64,000 nt of DNA from Hermatobates lingyangjiaoensis (GCA_026182355.1 JAPFBL010000008.1:1551501-1615500), one strand, 5' to 3'; shown: positions 46,010 through 58,430, counted from the first letter of the stretch. Numbers and translations are program-made. Notes: generated by a model not told the origin, from the sequence alone.

Positions 46010-47380
46010 AATATTAAACGAGGTAAAATCATTCATTCGACTAGTAATACTGTTCAAGAGATTCCGTGTTAACATTGTGTTAGAAAAATTAAAGAATTCC
46101 AAGATTTTTTTACCACTGGTTGTAACTTTCACCAGTCGAAAGGTTTTTAAAACTTTTTATTTTTTAGAGAGTTATTTAGTTTTACAGTTATTTATAATCA
46201 AATTGATTTAATTGTGGACGTATTAGATTTAACTCTTTAGTTTGAGGTGGTTCGCAAATAATTTCGTCCAAAACTTCAGTTGGTTTGATTTGTCTGTTTT
46301 CGTTTCGTATTTTTTCTAATTATCTTTTGGTCATGAACTGATGTTTGAAATACTGATCATAGTATTTTGTTCTTTTCATGTAATTTTCAGTTTATTTGTT
46401 TGGTTGGACCACCTATTTCAGTATTTTAAAATATATGCTGCAGATATACATGCAGTAATACTCCATATTCACATAAATTAAGTGTGCGCCCGTTGTGTGT
46501 TCCTTAACACTGCAGAAATTACTAAATAACACCCATTGTTTGGTAGAGGTTTCATTTTCTACTCAATTTATCTGGTTCAGTTTTGCAATAAGCAAAACTA
46601 AAAAAAAGTTGCTTCATATATGATTTAAAATATCAGAAGTGGTCTACACTGAACTTTACTATAAGTTAAAAATAACTAAAATTTTATCCCAAATTTTTCA
46701 ATCATAAGTCAACATTCTTATATTTTATTGAAAAAATACCTTTTTTATTGTTTTTATTTTTTTTAATTTATGATTTGACTAATTTATTAAAAAAATTAAA
46801 GTGTAAAATTGGCATTTTCAATTTGTTTATAGTTTCGTATTCATGCAATAGTGATGCAGATGTTGTTATCGGGCATGTTATTTTAGGGAAAAAAGGTAAT
46901 AAAATAGTTTTCCCATGCAAATGTTTTATGAGTAAAACAACACGTATTGAACATGAAGTGATCTTCTTTAGGTTTAATTATAAGGTGCATTAAACATCTG
47001 TATGTGTAGATTATTTAATTAACTTTTGTACCCTACAATGAGTAAATACCACATGGATGATTTCACCACCTTTGAATTGAAAATGTTATGATTTGTATTG
47101 TTCAGTTGAAGCTCTGAATATGGTGTATTTGTTTGAACTATATTTTATATTTGGAATCAAGAACTGCAAGGTACTTAATAATTACGCATTCCAACCTCCG
47201 CACTTATACATTTTTACCTTAGGGCCGTTAATATGAGAAATATAACCTCATGTGTGGTATGCCACATATTTAAGACATGGATGGACCATGTTATCTGATC
47301 AGTAATAATTTTTAAAAAGTATTCTTCTCTGGATTCATGTGCATAACCGTAAATAACCTTCAATATGAATTATATTCGTT
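46010..47380. other. Intronic DNA with a T family relic
   Basis: Near 46640, GTGGTCTACACTGAACTTTA and CTATAAG recall the T 3' terminus read backwards. Otherwise AT-rich with no supported gene. Confidence 0.4.
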
Positions 47381-47384
47381 CAAG

Positions 47385-48068
47385 GAAATTCAAAATAGAA
47401 TTCTTGAGGGTTTATTTCCAAAGAATTAACTGATTATAAGCTGTGGTTTCACCAAACATTGTTCGGCATTTTCAAGGATAAAAACAATGTACTGAAAACA
47501 AATACATGCACAGAATATCAACCAACATAAAAAAAAAGTTAATTTGAGCTTGAAGGAGTGGATTGTTTTTGTTTTATGATTTCGTAACCTTCCTTTATTT
47601 TCATGTCTGTTATGATGCTGCTAGATAAATGCATCAAACTTAAATAGAAAAAACAAAGTTAATAACTTTGTAGATTTTGATGTCCCCTTAATTTTTTATA
47701 TTTTGCTCATTGTGTTTTTCGGTTTCTGTTTCCTTGATTGTTCTGTGGAAGATTACTTATTTGTTTAAATTTTTTTTTGACCTTAATAATTAATAAAAGT
47801 AATTATGTTTCAACAATACATTTTGTTCTATGAAAATAACGATAACACTATTTTTGTTTTTTTTTTCACTTTATGTGATGTTTGTTGCTTATTGTTTTTG
47901 TCGTTTTCTACAGGTTAATATTTTGTGGATGTGTTTGTTTTCAGTACTTATTTTTTCAATAAATTGTTTTTTAGCCTTGAAAATGCCGAAAAATTTTTGG
48001 CGAAACGTCAGCTTATAATCAGTTAATTCTTTGGAAACAAATCCTCAAGAAATCTATTTTGTATTTTA
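47385..48068 (+). mobile_element. PLE-like foldback with ribozyme-like core
   Basis: The left arm (about 47389-47485: CAAAGAATTAACTGATTATA, GGCATTTTCAAGG) and the right arm (about 47977-48065: TATAATCAGTTAATTCTTTG) are inverted copies around about 490 bp. The right arm has a stem GCC/GGC (47985-47987 and 47999-48001), then GAAACGTC (48002-48009). GAAACGTC is also found in the pLTR of the intact PLE. The interior has no intact ORF. Confidence 0.65.
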
Positions 48069-48069
48069 A

Positions 48070-48635
48070 GAATCTGTGGTCAAAAGCTATATCAATATAT
48101 TTGTTTAGATATGGACTTTAATTTTATAAGATTTTAGTTTACCTAAACGGTAGCTTAAATTACACAGAGATACAGAAATAAATATGTATATTAACATTTT
48201 TTTCAATACTTCGCACAGGGAGAAGCCAGAGCAGGCGGTAGTAAGTAAGAAATTAAACTTTACTTTTTCCATAGTTTCTTTTTGACATTCTCATGCTCCT
48301 TATTGTTTGAGTTTGAGAAAATGTACATTGATTTATAGGAGATTCATTTATTAATTAGCCGACGATATGCCTCACTGAATATTATTATCACATAGAGTAA
48401 CGACGGTGTTCTATCAGTATCCATCGTATTACACCTAGAGCAATAGCAACATGATCTATAAATATTTGATGGTATTTGAAAACAACTATAAATAGATCAG
48501 CAAAAAATGGCAGAATCCATATATTATTCCAGAACAAATGGGAAAACTTTGGAAATTTGCATAACTTTTTACTTATCTAACTCATTAAATAAGCTGCCAA
48601 GTTAATAAAATAATAATAAAAAAAATAAAAAAATC
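48070..48635. other. Intronic DNA, nothing recognised
   Basis: AT-rich. Confidence 0.4.
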
Positions 48636-48746
48636 TCTCATACACGATAAATCGGTGTTGTAGCCGCTCGACCGATTTCACATGTTGATGCATAATGTGT
48701 GAATCCGGTCGATCGGTTATACAACAACGATTTGCGAGGTATGTGG
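48636..48746. repeat. Long isolated hairpin of about 110 nt
   Basis: Arms of about 50 nt with some mismatches: CGATAAATCGGTGTTGTA and CTCGACCGATTTCACAT pair with ATGTGTGAATCCGGTCGATC and TACAACAACGATTTGCG. The loop is about 8-10 nt. It stands out from the AT-rich surroundings in base composition. It could be a small MITE or a small-RNA precursor. Confidence 0.6.
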
Positions 48747-48840
48747 GGGTATTTCTAATAATATGATGTTTATTAATATCTATGGTACTAATAGCAGTTA
48801 CTAGTTGGCTATAAATTAGTCAGTTTTCTTAGCGATCAAC

Positions 48841-49051
48841 ACGCACACACACAAGAAGAAAAGAGACACACATACATACACACACTCATACGCCTATACA
48901 CTCGCAGACAATGCACACACACTCAAGGCACTAACATACCTCACACACACACACACACACACACACAAGCAGAAAAGAGACACACATACATACCTACACT
49001 CATACGCCTATACACTCGCAGACAATGCACACACACTCAAGGCACTAACAT

Positions 49052-49092
<41 letters not shown>

Positions 49093-49128
49093 CTCATACA
49101 CACACACACACACAACACACACACACAC
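48841..49128. repeat. CA-rich tract with a 114-bp tandem duplication
   Basis: AGAAAAGAGACACACATACA starts at 48857 and again at 48971, followed by ACTCATACGCCTATACACTC in both units. The duplication is nearly perfect and recent. Confidence 0.9.
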
Positions 49129-49254
49129 AAATAACTGGATAGCAAACATCATATCAAACAGTAAAGTTAGTGTTACTTAACCGCTAACATTAATCAGTAA
49201 TTCCTAATATATGAAAGCTGCTTAATAATCCCCAAGAATACAGAAAAGCTATTT

Positions 49255-49742
49255 TTATATGGATGAGAGCTCACGTGGGAACTTCGGGAAATGAACATGC
49301 AGGTTGTATTACAAATGACTAGGATTACGAATGGTCCAATATGCTATCATATGCCGCATTGGTCATTCCATCAAAGAAGGCTACATATGAGCAGCATGCA
49401 AGGATGGAACAGACTGGATGATCAGTTCCCTTGGAGCGTTAATCAGGGAGCATTCCCTACGGTTTACCTCGACTGAAGATCACTGATCTCAAGCCGACAT
49501 ACAATTAAATACAAATGAAAACCTGTCATGGAAAAATACGAAAATATATCCATAGAATTCGAGTGATCAACTCTTCTAGGTGCCTTTGCGACGAAGAAAT
49601 TCATAATATAAACCACTTACTTTATAACCGCCAAATTATAGACTGTAAGATACAACAATTAGCAAAACGTGGCCACCTTCAAAAGAAGTACTTACGGGAA
49701 AAGACATCAGAAAGACATTCCTCAAGTTTATAAATGACAGAT
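49255..49742 (+). pseudogene. LINE 3' fragment: RNase H end and C-terminal domain
   Basis: Plus-strand codons read MRAHVGTSGNEHAG (49263 onward), the H-x-G-x-x-G-N-E-x-A signature of the RNase H domain of I/R1-type non-LTR retrotransposons. A stop and frameshifts follow, then HGKIRKYIHRIRVINSSRC, LCDEEIHNINHLLYN and LREKTSERHSSSL (49515-49733), like the C-terminal zinc-knuckle region after RNase H. The reverse transcriptase is missing by 5' truncation, as is usual for LINE copies. It does not make a protein. Clade assignment is tentative. Confidence 0.72.
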
Positions 49743-49744
49743 AT

Positions 49745-50400
49745 TTAGACATTAAATAATTATGAAGAACTGTTCTGTTAACATCATTTATATTATGTAT
49801 GTCATATAATCATATGAAATATGATTATATGATATGTATGTATGTATATGTATAGAGTATAATTAATATTATTTACTTATAATCTTATATGTAATTAAAT
49901 TATATAAGCATTTAAAAGATCATATAATTTCCATGTAAAACTATAATGACTAATGAACGTCCTTTGAATACAAAGAATTGCAAAAAGATTTCAGTCAAAT
50001 TATGATAAAAAAGAAGAATTCAGACAACACGCAGTAGAAAAACTACTATTGTCAGAACCGATTTTCTGACAGTTCAGTTAACAGATTTTTCATCCATAAG
50101 AGATGAGATCTGTGTACTGAAGGTCAAGCTACGATTATATAATGATACACTAGCATCAAGTGTTAAATTATGAACTGTGTGTCAATACTGAACAAAAATA
50201 TATGGAACGTAAACTTTTTCAAACTTATATTTAGCTTTCCCCTATCCCAGGGTTACTACTGGTAACAATATCATCACAACAATACTAAGTCTAAAACATG
50301 CCCACATTTATAAAGTTTCCGTTAGATTATAATAAGAAATAGAATAAAGTAGGTATAATCAGGTATTCAAGCATTTAAATACATAAATTACACCTGTTCT
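49745..50400. other. Intronic DNA, nothing recognised
   Basis: AT-rich with (TATG)n-like patches near 49800-49850. Confidence 0.4.
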
Positions 50401-50401
50401 G

Positions 50402-51322
50402 AGGTAAAATGAGGTAAACAAACAAAAGTCTCTACACAAATGAAGTTTTATTCAACAACAACGCGTTTCGAACACTTCGTGTTCATTGTCAGGCAGACAC
50501 TACAATACGAATTATGTTTAATCAGTTACAAAATTAGAGTAAAATAATAAAATTCAATTAAGAGAATTAAAGACATATCCAAGGATGTGGTTCTAAAGGG
50601 TTGGTCCAGTGAAAACAACTAGTAGGGAATAGGTCCGCTGCGATAGAGTGGGGACAGACATTTAGGAGATAAGGTGAGAAAGGAGTCGGGTATGCTTAAA
50701 AACCGTTAATTGAAATACAGGAGGCCAGAAACACTAATTTATTTGGCGTTATTAATTTCTTTAAACTTAAAGTTTAAAGTATAAAGAAATTTCCAATTTG
50801 GAATCTTTCGAAATAAACAAAGCCTTCATTAATAATTCTTCTGCCTCTTGATTTTTTAATGAGCAAATTCCGGGATGTCCAAAATTTCTAAAACTGTTCC
50901 TAGAATCACAAAGAATAAATTAAAAATTTAAAAAAAAAAAAGGTTTCTTTCCTCTAAATTGGTGTTTCTGGCCTCCTGTATTTCATTTAACGGTTTTTAA
51001 GCATACCCGACTCCTTCCTCACCTTATCTCCTAAATATCTGCCCCCACTTTATCGCGGCGGACCTATTTCCTACTAGTTGTTTTCACTGGACCAACCATT
51101 TTTTTGGTTGGTTTGGACCAACCATGTTTTCCACATCCTTGGGTATGTCTTTAATTCTCTTAATTGGATTTTATTATTTTACTCTAATTTTGTAACTGAT
51201 TAGATATAATTCGTATTGTAGTGTCTGCCTGACAATGAACACGAAGTGTTCGAAACGCATTGTTGTTGTTGAATAAAACTTCATTTGTGTGAAGACTTTT
51301 GTTTGTTTATCCATTTTACCTC
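50402..51322. mobile_element. PLE-like element with inverted repeats of about 330 bp
   Basis: The left arm 50402-50735 and right arm 50955-51322 are inverted copies: ACGCGTTTCGAACACTTCG versus CGAAGTGTTCGAAACGCAT, and CAGGAGGCCAGAAACAC versus GTGTTTCTGGCCTCCTG. The right arm holds CTGACAA, a 6-bp stem GAACAC/GTGTTC with loop GAA, then GAAA (51255-51258). The core has A for G in the first motif. The 220-bp interior keeps a short minus-strand open stretch without recognisable motifs. The right arm has an extra internal duplication (TTGGTCCA/GGACCAACCAT). Confidence 0.75.
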
Positions 51323-51850
51323 AGAATGAGTAAATACCACACAATTACGGATTGCACAGCTAATGATTTAAATTACACTTAGTTTAATATATTGACTCTA
51401 ATACGTTAGTCTTACTAAATCAACAACGAAAATGTATAAATGCTGGATTTGAAAACAGAACAAGAGGTAAACTAAATATTTATAATACTTGTCTGCACTA
51501 GCCATTCCAATTGGTTTTTGTTGGTGTTTGAAACGAAAGGATTGATTTATGAAGGGTGAATTGACGAAAGAGTGAATCACTGGGAAGAATTTAAGTTTAA
51601 ACCCATTTGTTTAGACATTTATATAATTTTAATATTGTAATAATATTATATTATTATAATAATATTATTATATAATAGATGTTACATTAATATAATTGTT
51701 TAAAAAAAATAGAACCAAAGTGTATTATGACGTTTGTCAAATCGTATTAGTTTTTAGTTGTTTATTTTGTTTTCTGTTGACCATACATATAGGGTTTCAC
51801 CTTTTAGTGCTGTTCTAGACGATGGAAGTGTGACTCATTTATTATTTGGC
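51323..51850. other. Intronic DNA, nothing recognised
   Basis: AT-rich; an ATTATAATA palindromic stretch lies near 51640. Confidence 0.4.
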
Positions 51851-51854
51851 ACAT

Positions 51855-52135
51855 ATTTTAGTAATGGGAGAGCCACATTACATGATTGATCCTATATTGG
51901 GAGTCTTACATTTTGCTTAACTCAGGTGTATTTAAAAGTAAGGGTCTTTAACGAGTACGTGACGTCGTATAGTCTCGGGGCTGACTGCTTAATGTCCTTT
52001 CTGTAAAGATAAAATACAGGGATTTTTTCACCTCTTATGTGAAAAAAAATCGAGGAAAGGGCGAGAATTGAACCAGAGATCTAACAGTCTTCAGACGAGC
52101 ACGCAAGCTACTGGACTACCCTTACTATATTTTCT
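51855..52135 (-). mobile_element. SINE copy, minus strand
   Basis: GTCTTTAACGAGTACGTGAC and TCAGACGAGCACGCAAGCTA with ACTGGACTACCC are complements of the SINE body and head. The B-box complement is GAATTGAACC. Confidence 0.8.
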
Positions 52136-52139
52136 CGGA

Positions 52140-53605
52140 ATTTTGTGGTATACAGAATGTCAAAGCAGTAACCATATTCTTTTTTTTATATTACTCTTCA
52201 GTTGACAGCTAAAGGGTTGCAGAGCACACATCATTATTATATTTCATTTCTAAATTCTTTTTTTAATACTGAATTAATGGTCATGACTACCACTTGGTGA
52301 TAGAGTAACGTGGTATTATTGTAGCTTGATCTTCAATACTCAGTTAAAGCAGTAGTCGCGGTAGTATTCTTTCTGTTGTTGATTAGATTAAGTTTATTTG
52401 GAATGTAATTATTAGGGGTTTTGCCATATGGGTTGCCATCTTATATCCTGTTAGTATGTCTAGCAGAGAAGTAAAATGAACTAAACGTCTTCAGTTAACT
52501 GTCTGTCTGCCTCAATACAAACATCATTTAACGTCAAGATAATTAAGCTGAATTGTATTTGGTTATTTTAGGCTTAAAGCTTCAGATAAAATAATAACAA
52601 TATAAATCAGAACACTCTTGAAATATGAGCTTCGGAGGCAGTTTACTTCTTCCAGGTAAACTACTGTCAAGGGCAAACTGGCATGTTTTATATTTTCTAG
52701 ATTGATATTAGTTTCGCTTTGGGAGGACGGCCTTAAGGGATGTTACTGCATAAGGGCACATTATACAGCAAACAATGAATGAAGTAAGGCAGTAGCCATT
52801 CTCACAAGTTTATCATTCAATATGCAACAGCAATGTAAAACTACGATTCAGCCAATAAAACTAATACATGATGTATTTGATTCAATGCAAAGAGGAGTTG
52901 CTTTGATTTCCTTCGTAAGGGAGTTTTATCATTGCATTATAGCATAAATAAACTCTCGAACGGAAAGTGTAATCCCTAAAGCTATTTTCTTCCTTGTATC
53001 ATCTAACAATATTTATTAACTAAACCTAAACTAAAATATCTTATATGCAAAAGTTATTCTTGCTCAACTTTATTTTTTTTTCCTGTTTTTTGATAATGAG
53101 TAAAAATATCGAAGGTATAATAAAAACACCTGACAAAGAATGCAATTTCTCTTTTAATTTTTTTTTAAAACCAATTACTTTTTAATTTTTAGCTCATTAA
53201 TGTATTCTGAAATACGTCCTTTGATATAAAAAGGAGTTTATTATTATTCCGTTCATATGGCTACCTTTCTGGCGGAAAAAGTTTAGCATTAATAAAACAC
53301 TTTTATAATAATAACATAAAAAGGTTTAGAAAATGCAGGTTTACTTTTATCATTTTTAAATAACAATTTATTAATGTTACTAGACAATATTTGTTTAATT
53401 TGGGAAAATTAAAATGAAAAGTCATGTTGATAAAACGGCGGTGGATACATTTATAAATACAATCAGAGGAAGTTATTTTGCTAGACAGTGACTAGGGTAC
53501 ATTGATGTAGCAAACAAATTAGCTGCAATTGATTTTAGCATTTATGTTGCTAAAAAAATTTAAAACAAACACTTCAATATGCATTATATTTAACCTTTAT
53601 ATTGT
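52140..53605. other. Intronic DNA, nothing recognised
   Basis: AT-rich, no supported feature. Confidence 0.4.
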
Positions 53606-53620
53606 ATAACCTTCAAAGGG

Positions 53621-53940
53621 GCAAGGATAGCTCAGTGGCAACATGGTAATTGCTAGATTGGTTGGTAAAAGGTTCAATACCCACTCTGGCCTTCAATTTA
53701 TTCACGCGGGAGATGAGAAAATTTGAACACGTCATCTCTCGGAGAGGACGCTAAGTCATCGCTCCCTAGCTTGTACGATGCCAAGTATTTGTTAAAGATC
53801 TCTACTCTAAATAAACTTGAGTAATGAAAAAGTTAGAACCCCGAATGTAGAATTATTGTTGTGTGGTAACACAAAAGCCCAATCCTCGACCTATGTGTGT
53901 TCTCTTGCGGCACCGTCATTGCAAACTAAACAACCCTAGA
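53621..53940 (+). mobile_element. SINE copy with a 12-bp target duplication
   Basis: Head AAGGATAGCTCAGTGGCAAC and GGTTCAATACCC. Body GAACACGTCATCTCTCGGAG. Tail AAACTAAACAACCCTAG. AACCTTCAAAGG precedes the element (about 53610-53621) and follows the tail (from 53940), a target-site duplication of the length LINE-mobilised SINEs make. Confidence 0.85.
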
Positions 53941-54362
53941 ACCTTCAAAGGCCCAATCCTCGACCTATGTGTGTTCTCTTGCGGCACCGTCATTGCAAAC
54001 TAAACAACCCTAGAACCTTCAAAGGCCCAATCCTCGACCTATGTGTGTTCTCTTGCGGCACCGTCATTGCAAACTAAACAACCCTAGAACCTTCAAAGGC
54101 CCAATCCTCGACCTATGTGTGTTCTCTTGCGGCACCGTCATTGCAAACTAAACAACCCTAGAACCTTCAAAGGCCCAATCCTCGACCTATGTGTGTTCTC
54201 TTGCGGCACCGTCATTGCAAACTAAACAACCTAGAACCTTCAAAGGACCCATATGTGTTCTCTGCGCACCGTCATTGAAACTAAACAACCTAGAACCTTC
54301 AAAGGTTCTCTTGCAGCACCGTCATTGCAAACTAAACAAACCTAGAACCTTCAAAGGCCCAA
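53940..54362. repeat. 74-bp tandem repeat made of SINE tail plus target duplication
   Basis: Units start with ACCTTCAAAGGCCCAATCC at 53941, 54015 and so on. Each contains CTATGTGTGTTCTCTTGCGG and GTCATTGCAAACTAAACAAC. The first four units are near-identical; the last two or three are shortened and diverged. The plus-strand ORF over the end of the array is an artefact. Confidence 0.92.
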
Positions 54363-54364
54363 GT

Positions 54365-55245
54365 AGCATTAATTTAACATTGCCAATTTTTCTTAATACA
54401 ACGAGATCTCCAGATTCTTTTTAGCTAACTGCCACTCCAGCTTTATAGGCCACTAAATCAAGGCTCATTTTTCTAGTCCTCTACCTCCGCCTTTGAAAAG
54501 CTGGTTTGGAATAGGTTTCATAATTATTTCACCATATCTATTTAGAGTAATGTAATTTCAAGTATTTATTGACTTTGACTTTAATTATAGATGTAATTCA
54601 TTATACTGTTTTGTGAACTATTCTTTATACGAATACTTTTTTCTTTTAAGATTATGACATGCTCTGAATAAAGTATACAAATATAATGAAATTACATTTA
54701 GGTAGAAGGGGCTGATTTCCTTCCACTTGTGTAGACAGTAAGTATATAAAACAAACTGGAGAAGAAGCCCATAAATCTTCTGCAGTAAAAACATAGTCGT
54801 TTTTTTATTAGTCTTAAATAAATTATTATTTAACTTATTATTTAAATTAGTCTTTCATCATTATTTCATATATGCATTTGAAATAACGTAACTATTTCAA
54901 TTAATTACAAGTCAAACCAGTATTTCTGGCAATATAGATGTAATTCATAAGAGAGTTGAGAATTATAGCTTCCATGAAATATTCTTTATTTGAATACTTT
55001 TTTGTTTCGTTATCATGACATGATCTGAATTAGGTAAAGTGAAAATACCGTTGTCAAATTTAGCTAATTTGCTTACTTTTATCTACTTGTATAGATAGTA
55101 AAAATACGATAATCTAATAGAGAACCAGTAAATAATAACTATTTCATAGTTAAAACATGGAGCTTTCATTATTATTCTTTAATTATGCCATTATGTATTC
55201 TATTATGACACAGGCTTATATATTACAGAGAGGTAAGACATTGTT
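54365..55245. other. Intronic DNA, nothing recognised
   Basis: AT-rich. TAGATGTAATTCAT and GAATACTTTTTT recur around 54590-54640 and 54940-55010, suggesting an old duplication. Confidence 0.45.
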
Positions 55246-55249
55246 AAAT

Positions 55250-55890
55250 TATCAACATAAAGACACATTACTGCCTCATTAAGCCGGGCTTACGAGAGAG
55301 ATAAAAAAGGTAACATCACTGCTATGGTTGTATGAGAGAACAAATTCAATATCTTTAATGTAAAGTCAAAATCGCCTAAGGTTCTAATAGACGTGATGAA
55401 GGGCGGCTCAGACCTATATCTGAGTAGAGGGTAGCGTTATATCTGGATTATAAATTCCTTGCATATTAATATAAATGCACTGTAAACGACGTGTTTCTCT
55501 AACTCGTCCGGATAAATTGAAGGCATTAAACACAGGGCGAGGAGTAGGCTGCTTACCCTTTGAATTATTTAGTGGGCGCCTTCAAAGCGGTGTTTTGATT
55601 AAGCGAGAAACAGGAATAGGCTGCCCTAAGCGTGGTTTTTCGGATGACTAAATATCTCTTTTCAATTGGATTCAAGTTATCTGACATTAGATTTTAACAA
55701 ACGTTCAGTTCACGTTGATATTATTTCCTCGGCTTTAAACTTAGCGACTTTATAGCTAGAATACTAATCCGTCATTAAACACAGAAACAACTGTCTCAGC
55801 AAAGGAATCCATAACCAAAGAGCGAAGTCGTCAACTGACTACGCCACACTGGCATGACATTTTCCTTCCTGCCGGACCGGGAAGTAAAGC
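55250..55890. other. Repeat-free patch of balanced composition
   Basis: About 600 bp without microsatellites or known repeats and visibly richer in G and C than the rest of the intron. It has no open frame. It may be unique, perhaps regulatory, DNA; conservation is untested. Confidence 0.3.
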
Positions 55891-55894
55891 TCTG

Positions 55895-56285
55895 TTCACC
55901 AAAATGTACGTCTATACTGACTATAATACATATACTATACCATTTCTTACAGTTAGCTCAACAAAAGCTTTTGTTGACTTACCATCCAACGTGTTAATAG
56001 CCTTTACATGCTCTGGTATAACAAATTAGTCAGAAAAAATACAATCAGATTTCTGAAATGTATATCATTAGTATGGACGCATGGTAGAGAAGAATAAAAC
56101 ATACAAGAAGGACAAATGAGAACTTTACAAAGTGTTTTAACAATTATCAATAACAGAACACTTCTACATGATCTTTATTACAAGTATTTAATAATGATAT
56201 TAATTCTAATGTCGATTTTAGAAACTATAAAGAGAATCACAATTGGACAGATATTGTGCGTACGAGTCCGATGAGACTGTATCCC
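55895..56285. other. Intronic DNA, nothing recognised
   Basis: AT-rich. Confidence 0.4.
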
Positions 56286-56289
56286 TAAG

Positions 56290-56690
56290 TACAATAATAA
56301 TGGTATGTCAGATCGTTATAGACCATGCTTAGAAATAGAACATTATATGGAGGATGAGTTGATATAATATATTTCAAAATTACATTTACCAAAGAGCCGT
56401 TAGAGTACATTTTCTGTTTTCAGAAAAAAAAATTTGACGCTAATTGGCTAATTAAAAAAAAAAATAAAATTTTGGTCAAAACAAAAAAAATTAACAATTT
56501 ATAAAAAAATGCAAGTAATTTCAATTACGCAAAGAGCAAGAAAGCTATATAACTGAATATTTCTTCTGGACTATGGTTTACTTACTATACTTGTATTCGT
56601 TTACATTTATTTACATTGTTTACATTGACTTAGAAACTTTTTGAGTGAATTATCTGAAATGAAATTAATGTTTAGAGGTTTAATGAAAAA
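56290..56690 (+). repeat. Degenerate T family copy
   Basis: AATAGAACATTATATGGAGG, TCAGAAAAAAAAATTTGACG, then GACTTAGAAACTTTTTGAG follow the order of the middle of T (compare 5180-5505). Heavily mutated and without ends. A second similar stretch at 56830-56960 (GATGTTTAGAGG, ATAAGAAGAATAATATT) may be a duplicate of the 3' half. Confidence 0.65.
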
Positions 56691-56964
56691 TGATTAAATA
56701 ATTAGATAACTTAATAAGACAATTAAAAGAATATAATTCTTACATGTCAAAAATTAACGCAAATTTCAACGTAATTTCTAATTCTTTCCATGGTATACTG
56801 GATTTATCTCACCAAAATGCACTAATAAATGTTCTCTGATGTAAAATTGATGTTTAGAGGTAAAATGGAAATATTTGAAATAGTTTAATGAGTTATACGA
56901 GATATAAGAAGAATAATATTCTTACTTGTATAAAATCAGCGTCAATGATCATACATTTCTGATA

Positions 56965-58125
56965 CTTTCCATGGTATGATCGATATTTCTAACAAAAGGC
57001 TCTAATAAATCTATATTTTCCCATTCCAACCAAATTCAATATCAAATTTGGATTGATTATTAAATTATGGACTATGAATATGACATATGGAATAAGTTCT
57101 AGTGTTCTGCTATGGATGGAAGAATTGTGTGTTCTCAGAAGAGGAGAATTTGCTATCTGATAAATGATGCAAGATACTTGATTTTTAATTCTAATGTAGT
57201 GCAATCAAGTAATGTACTTGATTTTTATTGAAATAAAATACTTGTTTTATGAATATAAAAGTAATGTGTTATTTCTTTTTATAAAGCTATCTATTCATCA
57301 ACTAGATCATTTAGACCTTTTGTTTTTAGAATCATTTTTAGATTCTAAAATTGTTTTTAGAAACATTTTTAGAATCTAGATGTCTGTTTACCTTTAATGT
57401 AAAGTTATTCCTAGATTCTTTTCTTCGTAAAATAATTAGAAGTATTTATAAAAAGGCTTGTGGTTTCGAATAAATCGACAGTGGAGGGAACACGTTTTAC
57501 ATGCCTTTGCTTTCTTGAGGAGGATGTTAAAGTGGAATATAAGTGTTGTGCCCTGGAGGCAACTGGGAATGGTTCAGATTAAGAATGGCTCTGACATCTT
57601 ATGGTATTTGGGAGGTGGATTACAAATAGCTAACTGGTTGGTATAATGACGAAATAGTTATAACGGCGGCTTAAAGAGGAGGAGGTGATGCTTGCAGAGT
57701 GGTTAGTAAGAGAATGATGTGGTTAAGGATGTAGTAAAGGGCGGGTATACCCTTACAGGTAACGTTAGCCTAGGTAGGTACAAGGTTAGGTACCCTTATC
57801 CTGAGAAGTTACATTCTGAACAATAAGAGTCAAGACCGCTTGTCACATACTGACTGCCTTACCACTAAAAACTACAAGATTATTTAATATCACATTTATT
57901 ACTTAAATATTAATGAAAAGAAATACATAACGATTATTCAGGTATCCTAGCTAAGCAATATTAAATTACTAAAAAAATATTTTGATACTAAACGTTGTTC
58001 ATTCTGTTCTAAACTTGTTAAGAATAGTAATGATCAGCTGTCACGAAATAAAGATAATTATTAAAATAAGGTATGAAACGTTAAGATTCCACAGAAGCTC
58101 TTCTAGTCCAACAAAGGTTTAACGT
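56965..58125. other. Intronic DNA with a palindromic TTTTAGA cluster
   Basis: At 57325-57385 ATTTTTAGATTCTAAAAT and TTTTTAGAATCTAG form overlapping inverted and direct repeats. Otherwise no feature. Confidence 0.45.
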
Positions 58126-58129
58126 TCAA

Positions 58130-58325
58130 TCAGTAATAACGAAACACACTTATTCACTGTAATGTTTGAAAAATCCTTCTTCAGGAGAGAAATGAGAACG
58201 AGATGAAACAAACTGAAGCTACAGACGAAGGTTCGTTTTTCTATACTTACCGCATGCTTAACCTCTCTCCCTTTTCTCTTCTAAAGACGGATTTTGAAAA
58301 AATTTGATTAGTAAATGTATTTCAT
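58130..58325. mobile_element. PLE-type foldback fragment
   Basis: AATCCTTCTTCAGGAGAGAA pairs loosely with TTCTCTTCTAAAGACGGATT. The GACGGATTTTGAAAAAATTT end resembles the foldback at 63.87 kb (GACGGATTGCCCGAAAATTT). Confidence 0.5.
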
Positions 58326-58384
58326 TACTCTGGAGTAATATTTTATTCGTACTGGAGTTCATATATATCAGTTAGCTTCAGCTA

Positions 58385-58430
58385 CCCAAAGGGACTACTT
58401 CTGCCCGATGACGACGAATGTCGAAATATC
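58385..58430 (+). ncRNA. Hammerhead-like core in a PLE terminus
   Basis: CCGATGA (58405-58411), C, stem GAC/GTC with loop GAAT, then GAAA (58423-58426). One base departs from CTGANGA. The stretch GGGACTACTTCTGCCC before it suggests a PLE end. Cleavage is not tested. Confidence 0.35.

Noticed and set aside
47830..48018. Hydrophobic 62-codon ORF
   Set aside because: It overlaps the foldback arm and translates T-rich DNA; hydrophobicity follows from base composition.
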